44,973 bases of DNA from an uncultured Methanobrevibacter sp. (GCA_900318035.1 ONJC01000020.1:1-44973); one strand, 5' to 3'; positions 34,471 through 41,939 are shown, numbered from the stretch's first letter. A program made the numbers and translations. The notes: a model not told the origin generated them from the letters alone.

Positions 34471-35306
34471 TTAACCTCCTTAGCTTTTGATTTGACTTTT
34501 CTATAAAACACCCTATCAATTGAATCAATGTCCATATTGATTGCCCTTTTGCATTCATTGAATGACAATACATAATAACCCAGATAATACAGACAATACG
34601 CATTGCCCACAACTGGATTGACATCCTTTGAGTCAAGTTTTGATGCCTTATTGAAACATACCTTTGCATCCTTAATCTTAAAATTCTCAATATATCTAAA
34701 TCCCCTGTCACATAAATCCGTTACTTCATTTAATGATACATGATTGTAAACCACATCCTCAACATCAATGCCCATCAACTCATCAAAATACCTTAAAAAT
34801 TTGGGGTCGATTTCAAACCGGTCAACATCATCAATCAATTCATGAGCACGGGTTTTCATGCCCAATCTATCAAAACAGTAAGCTTGGCCTACCAAAGCTT
34901 CGATATTTTCACTCTGAATGCCCAGTGCCCTGTCAAAAAATAATTTGGCCTTATTGAACTCCCCTTTATCGATTAAGTTACTGCCTGAGTTTAGAATTGA
35001 TGGCAGCTTACTTTCTTCAGACCTTTTAGAAGTTCTTTTAACAGCATTATTTACCTTAAATGAAACTGAATTGTAAAATTCATCAGGAACAACATCACTG
35101 TCAATATTTTTGGCTTTTTCGGCCATTTTCAAAGCTTCCTGAAAGTCCCCCATTGCATCCAGACACAATGCTTTTGCAAATAGTATTGAGGCATTATCGG
35201 GATTTTGCCCCAACAATTCATCAACGACTTCATTAGCACCTTCAAAATCTTTCTTTTCAATAAGTTCATTCACTTTTAACAATAAAAGTAAATCGCTAAA
35301 GTCCAT
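34467..35306 (-). CDS. TPR protein
   Basis: A 279-residue cytosolic TPR protein. Three TPR pairs are visible: ELIEKKDFEGANEVVDELLGQNPDNASILFAKAL, NLIDKGEFNKAKLFFDRALGIQSENIEALVGQAYCF, and FKIKDAKVCFNKASKLDSKDVNPVVGNAYCLYYLGYY. The ATG at 35306 follows GAGGTGA by 5 nt; a GTG three codons earlier lies within that site. A shared promoter motif is at 35346-35363. The gene overlaps the zinc-ribbon gene and shares its C-terminal 85 residues in diverged form. No enzymatic motif; likely an adaptor. Confidence 0.85.
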   Translation of the reverse strand: MDFSDLLLLLKVNELIEKKDFEGANEVVDELLGQNPDNASILFAKALCLDAMGDFQEALKMAEKAKNIDSDVVPDEFYNSVSFKVNNAVKRTSKRSEESKLPSILNSGSNLIDKGEFNKAKLFFDRALGIQSENIEALVGQAYCFDRLGMKTRAHELIDDVDRFEIDPKFLRYFDELMGIDVEDVVYNHVSLNEVTDLCDRGFRYIENFKIKDAKVCFNKASKLDSKDVNPVVGNAYCLYYLGYYVLSFNECKRAINMDIDSIDRVFYRKVKSKAKEVK

Positions 35307-35345
35307 TACGTTCACCTCTCTACTTAAAAAATATCTTTAGGAATT

Positions 35346-35363
35346 TATATAAGTCAAGTAAAG
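35346..35363 (-). promoter_or_regulatory. Shared promoter motif before the TPR/zinc-ribbon operon
   Basis: Minus strand CTTTA-CTTG-ACTTATATA, the consensus form. It ends about 40 nt before the ATG at 35306, leaving room for the GAGGTGA ribosome site in the leader. Confidence 0.65.
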
Positions 35364-35435
35364 CATTTTATTTCAATAAAAAAAAGATTTAAAAATTTAT
35401 AAACCAATACAATGTTATACTATTAAACATTTTTT

Positions 35436-35469
35436 GGAGTGATAGTGTGAAAACACTTTCACACACTCC
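35436..35469. other. Long imperfect hairpin after the LRR-HEAT gene
   Basis: Outer arms GGAGTG/CACTCC and inner arms GTGTGAAA/TTTCACAC flank a 4-nt loop, with a small bulge between. It lies 2 nt beyond the stop codon of the LRR-HEAT gene. There is no T-run directly after it; a CTTTTTTTTATTG tract follows about 50 nt later. It is likely the 3' end structure of that mRNA, but processing or a small RNA are possible. Confidence 0.5.
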
Positions 35470-35471
35470 AA

Positions 35472-37151
35472 TTACAAGGAATTAAGACGATTTAAAGAAA
35501 AGCTGCAAACAGTGGTGTTTTTACCATTATTTGCGATGTCCTCCAAAACAGACTTGTCGGAAATTTTGTTAATTGCACGAATCCTATAACCCAAAAGAAA
35601 ATCACCATTGGCAATTCTGGTCAAATAATCTTCATCATCAATACGCATTACAATGAACAAACCTCTTTCTGATGGAGAATCATCCTGTTTTAAAATGTTA
35701 AACAGAAATTCCATATCCTTTAAATTCTCATTATTAACAGCAGCTTCCAGGATACCTGTGTCTGTATTATTTTCAATGAGTTCTTTTAAGACAACTTCAT
35801 CAGTAATTTTTTCAATGGCAAATTTGCGAACAATAAAATCTGAATGATAGCATGCTATATCAATTAGGGATTCTTCATCTTCTATGCCATTGATATAATC
35901 TTCAATTTCCTTTTCTGAGTTTAGATACCATTTAGGCATTTGAGAAAGATTAGTATATTTAAATGCTCTTTCAACATTTACATAGCTTTCTATATTCCAA
36001 TCATGCAATGCATAAATATTTTCCAATGAACTGCACTCCCTAAACATCTCAAACATATTTTCGATGTTGTCTAATTTCCAATCTCTTAAGTATGAAATGT
36101 CCTTTAAGTTAACACATCCATGAAACATTGATTCCATAGTTTTTACATTGCCAACATTCCAAGATTTTAGACCTTTTAATGAAGTTAAATTTTCACAAAG
36201 TGCAAATGTTCCATGCATATTTTCCACATTACTTACGTCCCATGATTCCAATGGAGAAATATCAGACAGGAGTATGCAATTTTGAAATAATCCTCCCATT
36301 GATTTTACATTTGAAACATTCAAATCATCTAAAAAAGAAATATCATTTAATGAATAGCAATTAAAAAACATTCCTTTAATAGATTTTAAATTAGAGCTAT
36401 CCCATGAATGCAGACCTAAAATGTATTTTAAGGAATTGCAGTTTGAAAACATTGAAGATAAATCTGAAATCTTATCTGAAATTCCTTTAACAATTATGGA
36501 TTCAAGAGATACTAGGTTGGAATAATTACCTGAAAGAAGTAATCTGTCGGATAAGTCTTCACTAACATACAAGACTTCACTTTTATCCTTGACATCACTC
36601 CAACTAGTTAAATTAGTCCCATCCTTTAAGATTATAAGGACATCCAAGTCCCCCAAATCATAAATGCTAGAAGTTGTAGTGTTTAATTTTTCAAATTCCT
36701 TAAAATACCTATTTCTTATATCTTCATCAAGATCAGGATTGTTAATCATGACCAATTTTGTTCCTAAAAATTTTACAAAAGGGTTTTCCTGTTTTGAAAG
36801 ATATTTTTCAAGATTATCAATCAGTTCAACTAATTCATAATAGGCTGAATCACCATCTCTTGCAAAATTTGCCCAGTAATGCAGATCCTTATTTATATCT
36901 TTAATGAACTCCTCTGCGAATTTTACAGTACTATCACATATGACCTTTTCGCCTACTTTAACATCTTCATTGAATGTGAATGTATAATACCATCCTTCAG
37001 CATCAAAAGTTACATTCTGACTCTCTCCACTTTCAAAATATTTAAGTAAAGCTTCAAATACCATAAATGGAAAATCATCAATGTAAGATACTCTATCATA
37101 AAAATTGGGCAAATCCCATTCAACCCATCCAAAATGTGGTTGTGTAAGCAT
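35472..37151 (-). CDS. Cytosolic BspA-type LRR protein with C-terminal HEAT repeats
   Basis: A 559-residue protein without signal peptide. The N-terminal ~170 residues (MLTQPHFGWVEWDLPNFYDRVSYIDDFPF...) are an unrecognised domain. Residues about 185-410 are BspA/DUF285 leucine-rich repeats with the usual unit LK-WDVSNVKTMESMFHGC-NL-D. Residues about 425-555 are HEAT-like (IACYHSDFIVRKFAIEKITDEVVL, LTRIANGDFLLGYRIRAINKISDKSVL) in the same style as the HEAT genes at 14.3-23.7 kb. DUF285 repeats are normally on secreted surface proteins, so a cytosolic, HEAT-fused version is unusual. The ATG at 37151 follows GGAGG by 7 nt. It is 132 bp downstream of the giant beta-helix gene and may share its transcript. 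Confidence 0.85.
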   Translation of the reverse strand: MLTQPHFGWVEWDLPNFYDRVSYIDDFPFMVFEALLKYFESGESQNVTFDAEGWYYTFTFNEDVKVGEKVICDSTVKFAEEFIKDINKDLHYWANFARDGDSAYYELVELIDNLEKYLSKQENPFVKFLGTKLVMINNPDLDEDIRNRYFKEFEKLNTTTSSIYDLGDLDVLIILKDGTNLTSWSDVKDKSEVLYVSEDLSDRLLLSGNYSNLVSLESIIVKGISDKISDLSSMFSNCNSLKYILGLHSWDSSNLKSIKGMFFNCYSLNDISFLDDLNVSNVKSMGGLFQNCILLSDISPLESWDVSNVENMHGTFALCENLTSLKGLKSWNVGNVKTMESMFHGCVNLKDISYLRDWKLDNIENMFEMFRECSSLENIYALHDWNIESYVNVERAFKYTNLSQMPKWYLNSEKEIEDYINGIEDEESLIDIACYHSDFIVRKFAIEKITDEVVLKELIENNTDTGILEAAVNNENLKDMEFLFNILKQDDSPSERGLFIVMRIDDEDYLTRIANGDFLLGYRIRAINKISDKSVLEDIANNGKNTTVCSFSLNRLNSL

Positions 37152-37283
37152 GTTTATTCCTCCAAATAACTATCTAAATTAATATTTTTAAATTCCAATA
37201 AATTATTAAATATTTAACTACATTCATATTGTTTTCTTCACTGCCCTACTGAAAATCTCTGTTAAACCAATATAGTTTTTCTA

Positions 37284-39839
37284 TTATCCATTTGAATCCA
37301 TATCATCATTGGAATTATCTATAGTCATTCCCAGTAATGCAACAGCCAGGAACCATGAATATGCCTCTTCATCAATTGGCTCATATTCTGTAAGTCTTTT
37401 ATTATATTCCTCCTGTGAAAAATCATCTAAAATTGTTTTAACTAACTCAACATCAAATCCTTTAGCCATTAATAATGCTGCCGCAACCAAATTAGCATCT
37501 TTAGGAAATCTTTGAGCCCATACTGCAAACTTCAAGATCAATACAGGACTTTGACCTTCAAAATCCTTATCTTCTAACATTTCTTCAAATATTTCTTTGA
37601 ATTCCCTTGCATAATCTTCATATCCTTCAGGAAATTCAGTGCCGGATTCATCTTCACCAGATTCAACATTTACTGCTTCATTTTCCTCATCATCAACAGC
37701 ATCATTTTCATCCGGCAGTGCAGGCTGTGTTTCATCAACTTTAAAACTTTCGTCAACAATATCACCGTCACTGATTTCTGTTTCGATTAATTTTAATTCT
37801 CCTTTATTTACAATAACATTACCTTTTTCTGCAGTGTTGTTTTTAAATTTGGAGTTTGAAATTTTTAGTTTTGATGATTTAGTTGCATCAAATACTCCAG
37901 CAGCACCATCAGCAGAATTGCGTGTGAATTCTGAATCTCTGATGTTAATGTCACCCATAGTATGAATCACTCCACCGTCAACCTTAGCGTGGTTATCCTT
38001 AAACAATGATTTTTCAATGCTGATTACAGAATCAGGCAAAACAATCATTGCTCCACCATTTTTCCCACAGTTATTTTCCATGAATTCTGATTCGGAAATA
38101 TCTAATTTTCCATTGTTGTAGATTGCACCACCAAATCCCTGAGCATCAGATGGTAAAATTATACCTGGGCAATAAATATCAAAATTTACACTGTTTTTTG
38201 TGAATTTGCTTTTTATAATTTGCAAATCGGATGTGAAAGTTGCTGCTATTGCACCTCCGACACCACCTGAAGAATTATTTTCAAATTCACAATCGGAAAT
38301 AATCATCTTTTCGTCATTAATGATTGCACCACCCAATTCAGATGCGACATTATTGCAAAACTTACAGTTTTCGAATTTAACATCACCAATGTTTGAAATT
38401 GCACCACCCATTTGTGAAAATGCATTTTTAAACACGAGATTTTTAATTGTAACTTTCTTTGCATCAATTTTGAAAATTGAAACCTTCTCATCAGCATCAA
38501 TTAAATGGTTCTGACCATCAATCACCAGGCCGTCCACATCGATTTTGATTCCCTCTTTGTAGTCTTCAGCTTCACCATCCTCCAGACAAACATCAGATGT
38601 TAATGTGACATTATCCTTATCAGAATGGATTAATTCATCCAATTCCTTAAATGTCCTAGCCGGAAACTCAACAAATTCCAGAACCTCTTCCAGAATCATA
38701 TGTAACTTATCATAAGAATTCTTATCGGTTGCACCTTCCCAACTTATGCTATTTAGATAATTGTCCCGAATATCTACTGGATCCAATGTCAAAACATTTA
38801 CAATAACATCCGCCATGACGAAATTTGATTCATTTGACCATATTTCTCTCCAGATTTCAAGAAATTCACCCATTTCATCATGCAATTTTTTCTGGACGGT
38901 AAATTCCTCATCATTGAATTTAGGGAAGTACTTCAGAAATTCACGTGCAAATTCATGCTGTGTTAGCTCACGCACCCATTCCATTTCACCATTCAGGTAA
39001 TGTATATCACCACCAGCAAATGGAATATCCGCTTTTTGGTCCTCCAAACAGTACACCTTTCCGAAATGAGTAACATTAACTGTTGAATCTTTAAAATTAC
39101 AATCTTTAATTATTGTTTGACATTTTGGAGCAATGTCTGATTGGTAAAATGTTGAACTTTTCAAAACGAGATTACCCATGGAAGTTCCTTCGACAGATGT
39201 TTCATCAATACGGGGGTTAAAAAATTCACAGTCAATAACTCTAAGAGAACTTTCAACACTTCTAATATCACTAGCTCCTTCAAGTGAAGCATTGTTTCTA
39301 AATTCGGAGTTGATAACTGTCAAGGAAGACAATTCATCGTTTAAAATAGCACCGGCATATTTGCCACCGACATTGCCGATGAATTTGCAACCGTCGATAT
39401 TTACTTCACAGAAGTTTACAGAAATTGCACCTACACTATGATTAGCATTTTCCCTGAAAGTACAATTGTAAAATGACAATTTGGATTCAAATGCTGATAC
39501 CGCACCTCCTTTGAGGCTAGAAAACATTGAAGTTATTGAATTACTGACAGGTTTTGGTGTCGCATTTATGATAGTGATATTTTTAAATGTGACATTTTTA
39601 TTTTCAATGTTAAAAATACGTGCCTTGCCTTTTGCGTCAATCTGATAGCCATTACCGTCGATTGTTAAATCATCAGTTTTGATTTCAATTCCTTCACCAT
39701 ATACCAGTTCTTCGGAATCCTCCAAAGCAATATCACAAGTCAGTTTGACTTCATTTTTGCCTGAATTGACCAAATCATCCAGATATCTGAAATTATTGCT
39801 TTTCTGTAGTCTTCTTAAAATCCTATCTTGAAATGTCAT
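37284..39839 (-). CDS. Giant cytosolic protein with two beta-helix domains
   Basis: An 851-residue protein with no signal peptide or anchor. First beta-helix at about 25-260, starting VKLTCDIALEDSEELVYGEGIEIKTDDLTIDGNGYQIDAKGKARIFNI-like. A helical middle region (about 280-400) follows. The second beta-helix, at about 405-695, opens with FKELDELIHSDKDNVTLTSDV, nearly the same as the start of the 504-residue protein. Rungs have the pattern GGAI-N-G-L-I--CEF--N. A very acidic linker (700-735) leads to a helical C-terminal domain of about 110 residues (FKEIFEEMLEDKDFEG...YSWFLAVALLGM). The ATG at 39839 follows GAGGAG. It is 16 nt downstream of the kinase gene. The two-helix design suggests a fused, expanded relative of the 504-residue protein. 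Confidence 0.85.
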   Translation of the reverse strand: MTFQDRILRRLQKSNNFRYLDDLVNSGKNEVKLTCDIALEDSEELVYGEGIEIKTDDLTIDGNGYQIDAKGKARIFNIENKNVTFKNITIINATPKPVSNSITSMFSSLKGGAVSAFESKLSFYNCTFRENANHSVGAISVNFCEVNIDGCKFIGNVGGKYAGAILNDELSSLTVINSEFRNNASLEGASDIRSVESSLRVIDCEFFNPRIDETSVEGTSMGNLVLKSSTFYQSDIAPKCQTIIKDCNFKDSTVNVTHFGKVYCLEDQKADIPFAGGDIHYLNGEMEWVRELTQHEFAREFLKYFPKFNDEEFTVQKKLHDEMGEFLEIWREIWSNESNFVMADVIVNVLTLDPVDIRDNYLNSISWEGATDKNSYDKLHMILEEVLEFVEFPARTFKELDELIHSDKDNVTLTSDVCLEDGEAEDYKEGIKIDVDGLVIDGQNHLIDADEKVSIFKIDAKKVTIKNLVFKNAFSQMGGAISNIGDVKFENCKFCNNVASELGGAIINDEKMIISDCEFENNSSGGVGGAIAATFTSDLQIIKSKFTKNSVNFDIYCPGIILPSDAQGFGGAIYNNGKLDISESEFMENNCGKNGGAMIVLPDSVISIEKSLFKDNHAKVDGGVIHTMGDINIRDSEFTRNSADGAAGVFDATKSSKLKISNSKFKNNTAEKGNVIVNKGELKLIETEISDGDIVDESFKVDETQPALPDENDAVDDEENEAVNVESGEDESGTEFPEGYEDYAREFKEIFEEMLEDKDFEGQSPVLILKFAVWAQRFPKDANLVAAALLMAKGFDVELVKTILDDFSQEEYNKRLTEYEPIDEEAYSWFLAVALLGMTIDNSNDDMDSNG

Positions 39840-39855
39840 TTTTACTCCTCAAAAA

Positions 39856-40299
39856 TCATTTATCATTCTTATTCCATTCATAAACCTTATAATCATCCCC
39901 ATCAATAGCTGCATAATATAACTTGTCAAATCCTTCACTATAACTTGGATATTCAAGCTTTGCATAGGTTGCCCTGATGCCAACATCTGGAATACATGCC
40001 TTACCTTCACGTTTAGAGTTCCTTGAAAGACAATCCCCTATCGATGATTTGAAATAATATCCGTGAATTTCATAATCTTCATCTTTCAGGGCATCAAAAT
40101 ACCTTTGCCTATCTGCACGTGTCGGATTTGTATTGTCAACGACAAATGAATCTCCATTTTCAATGCATTTGTTCAGGAGTGTTTTTTCCCTTTTTCTCTT
40201 TTTCAATGTATCCAAGTTAATGTGAACATAATCGGAGAAATATTTTCTGTAGAATGTTGATTTGCCGCTTGCCTGAATTCCTATGAAAATTACAGCTAT
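39856..40299 (-). CDS. P-loop kinase (AAA_33/polynucleotide kinase-like) without canonical start codon
   Basis: Predicted kinase. A TTG at 40215 would give only 119 residues and lose the ATP site. In the same open frame upstream lies VIFIGIQASGKSTFYRKYFS, a complete Walker A, so the real gene must start earlier. Between the preceding in-frame stop and the Walker A there is no ATG, GTG or TTG. An ATA at 40299, 8 nt after AGGA, fits best (147 residues); a sequencing error or frameshift is the alternative. Later motifs: VHINLDTL, FVVDNTNPTRADRQRYFDAL, and GYYFKSSIGDCLSRNSKREGKACIP, typical of predicted bacterial kinases acting on nucleic-acid ends or small molecules. It begins 26 nt after the RrmJ-like gene. 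Confidence 0.7.
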   Translation of the reverse strand: MAVIFIGIQASGKSTFYRKYFSDYVHINLDTLKKRKREKTLLNKCIENGDSFVVDNTNPTRADRQRYFDALKDEDYEIHGYYFKSSIGDCLSRNSKREGKACIPDVGIRATYAKLEYPSYSEGFDKLYYAAIDGDDYKVYEWNKNDK

Positions 40300-40325
40300 T
40301 TTTTGATTCCTATATTCTTTTAAGT

Positions 40326-41339
40326 TTATTCTATTAAAGTCTTTAATTCACCTTCCAAATCATAATCATTAATCTGATATTTTAAACAAACCACAAACAC
40401 TTCAGAGCTTTTTTTGGAAAGCATCGGAGGTTTGGTTCGCTTTACTGTGCGGAACTTGTTTTTAAGCAATCTTATTAATTTTTCAACATCTGGAGTTAAA
40501 GTTGCCACATTGAACACCAGGTTCGCATTTTCACCGCACATCTCCAGAGATTTTGAAACCACATCGTGTGCAAGATCAAATGAGTTCTGCCGGTCGATGT
40601 TTTTGATTCCGCTGATTTTCTGATTCAAATCTGCCAATATGACATCATAATTATAAATATCGGCATTGCATGTGCAGTTTGGCTTTTCAAAAACAACCTC
40701 TGTCAGTTCATCGAAATTGTCATCTAAAATTAATTCACTGCCAAAATTCCCTTTTTTGAAAACAAAAACATTGCTTTCATTTTTAATTATTTTGAATCGC
40801 TTGTCAAGAAATGCTAGAATCCGAGACGGCTTTGAATGCCATTTCCTTTCATAGCTTTTCACACCGTAGGCATCGGTTTCGCCATAGAAATCATATTCAT
40901 CATATCCTTCAAATCGAAGATACATCTTTATTTTTAGCTTTTCATCATACCTCCATAGGATTTCATCCAGTATATATCGTGGCGGACCCCAAGGTGTAGA
41001 AAAGGTAATTTCACAGGTATTTTCATCATATTCATCAATACCCTGATTGGCCTCAGGGATGTTTTTGGCTGAAAGGGCAGATGAATTCCATTTGCATCCC
41101 CATCTCCATTTTCTCCAGTCATACCAGTTGAACCAAAGTTTTCCATCGCTGTTTGGACCTATATATGGTTTGGGGTTTTTATTTAAATTGAAACTATCCG
41201 AACATTCCTCTTCGCTTTCAGGTTCCGGTATGATTGTGTTGAAATCAAATCGTCCATCGACTATATGCCTTTTGCAGAAATTGTAAATGTCATCACTTTT
41301 TCCCTGAATCTTTAATGTATTTTCGCACCAGTTAGGCAT
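40326..41339 (-). CDS. DUF1281-like/RrmJ (FtsJ)-like fusion with degenerate catalytic residues
   Basis: A 337-residue protein. Residues 1-160 start MPNWCENTLKIQG and contain CEITFSTPWGPP, as in the DUF1281/Api92-like proteins of phages and bacteria. Residues about 165-320 align by eye with the RrmJ/FtsJ 2'-O-methyltransferase: SKPSRILAFLDKRFKIIK matches the RS-A--KL--I---FK segment, YDVILADLNQKISGI matches the D---SD-APN-SG motif (D237), and KPPMLSKKSSEVFVV matches KP--SR--S-E-Y-V (E313). The AdoMet loop DLGAAPGGW is replaced by VFKKGNFGS, and the catalytic Lys of VKVF is Asn277. So it may bind RNA without methylating. The ATG at 41339 follows GGGAGG and the shared promoter motif; it heads the operon with the kinase and giant beta-helix genes. 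Confidence 0.7.
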   Translation of the reverse strand: MPNWCENTLKIQGKSDDIYNFCKRHIVDGRFDFNTIIPEPESEEECSDSFNLNKNPKPYIGPNSDGKLWFNWYDWRKWRWGCKWNSSALSAKNIPEANQGIDEYDENTCEITFSTPWGPPRYILDEILWRYDEKLKIKMYLRFEGYDEYDFYGETDAYGVKSYERKWHSKPSRILAFLDKRFKIIKNESNVFVFKKGNFGSELILDDNFDELTEVVFEKPNCTCNADIYNYDVILADLNQKISGIKNIDRQNSFDLAHDVVSKSLEMCGENANLVFNVATLTPDVEKLIRLLKNKFRTVKRTKPPMLSKKSSEVFVVCLKYQINDYDLEGELKTLIE

Positions 41340-41386
41340 TATTATCCCTCCCTTTTTCCACTCACTTAAATCTATCTGTATGAGAC

Positions 41387-41404
41387 TATTTAAGTCATGT
41401 AAAG
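41387..41404 (-). promoter_or_regulatory. Shared promoter motif before the RrmJ-like operon
   Basis: Minus strand CTTTA-CATG-ACTTAAATA, about 48 nt before the ATG at 41339, with GGGAGGG in the leader. Confidence 0.65.
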
Positions 41405-41637
41405 AAAAAGATTTAATGCTAACCGATCACGATTTCAAATCCAATAACCATTAAAGATACTGCAAGATGCTCTCAATTATTCACTCATCAATGGTAAAAA
41501 ATAGTAAAATAGTCAATTGTAATTAACATTAACGGCAAGGATATGAGATTTTGAAGTTAATTTGAAATGGGGATATATATCCACGACCTGATTTAGATTA
41601 GGAAATCAAAATTTCAGATGTTAATGTAAACAACTAA
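41405..41637. other. Intergenic region with direct-repeat copy 2
   Basis: About 230 bp between the divergent operons. Apart from the 19-bp repeat and its partial inverse near 41618-41628 (GATGTTAATGT) I see only a decayed ten-codon frame (MVIGFEIVIG) on the minus strand. A TATA-like GGATATATATCC palindrome lies at 41570-41581. Confidence 0.45.
41525..41543 (+). repeat. 19-bp direct repeat, copy 2 (right flank of the DnaK-RrmJ block)
   Basis: AACATTAACGGCAAGGATA, identical to 29338-29356 and same orientation, 12.2 kb apart. Flanking bases differ, so the match is limited to this core plus the inverse TTAATGT downstream. Confidence 0.8.
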
Positions 41638-41655
41638 CTTTATCTGATTTATCAA
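41638..41655 (+). promoter_or_regulatory. Weak copy of the shared promoter motif before a membrane protein gene
   Basis: Plus strand CTTTA-TCTG-ATTTATCAA. The first nine bases are identical to the copy at 23742-23750 (minus). The TATA part is imperfect. With usual spacing the transcript would start near 41673-41677, matching an in-frame ATG at 41676. Confidence 0.35.
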
Positions 41656-41663
41656 TAATCAAA

Positions 41664-41930
41664 ATGAATTTTAACATGATAATAAGCGAATACAGTGATG
41701 TGATGATATCAGAAGATACAATACATATTATTTTAGCATTTCTCATGTTTTTCTCACTGCCCATATGTATGATAATATTTCTATTCAATGTGGAAGTGAT
41801 GCCAAACATAATTGAAGACGGAATAACATTTGAGGTCTTTTGCCAAATAATCCACATTATTACATTTTCAACTGTACTGGGAGTGCTGATTGAAGTATTT
41901 TTTGCAGAACTATATGAAATGTTCAGGTAA
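41664..41930 (+). CDS. Small membrane protein of unknown function
   Basis: An 88-residue protein with two hydrophobic helices (about 21-43 and 61-80) and acidic ends. Two in-frame ATGs, at 41664 and 41676, are possible; neither has a ribosome site, and the second suits a leaderless mRNA from the motif at 41638. It is 9 nt upstream of a second membrane protein gene with a good ribosome site, so the two form an operon. A longer minus-strand frame over the same DNA looks like a shadow. No family recognised. Confidence 0.65.
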   Translation: MNFNMIISEYSDVMISEDTIHIILAFLMFFSLPICMIIFLFNVEVMPNIIEDGITFEVFCQIIHIITFSTVLGVLIEVFFAELYEMFR

Positions 41931-41939
41931 GGTGAAATT

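Noticed and set aside
40216..40325. Treating the kinase as a truncated 119-residue protein from the TTG at 40215
   Set aside because: The same open frame upstream encodes an intact Walker A, which is too specific to be non-coding.
41405..41524. Short minus-strand frame (MVIGFEIVIG)
   Set aside because: Only ten codons, no ribosome site; at most a decayed remnant.
29338..41543. Calling the 12-kb block a mobile element
   Set aside because: No integrase, transposase, tRNA target or replication gene is inside; the direct repeats alone do not prove mobility, so it is given only as a finding.
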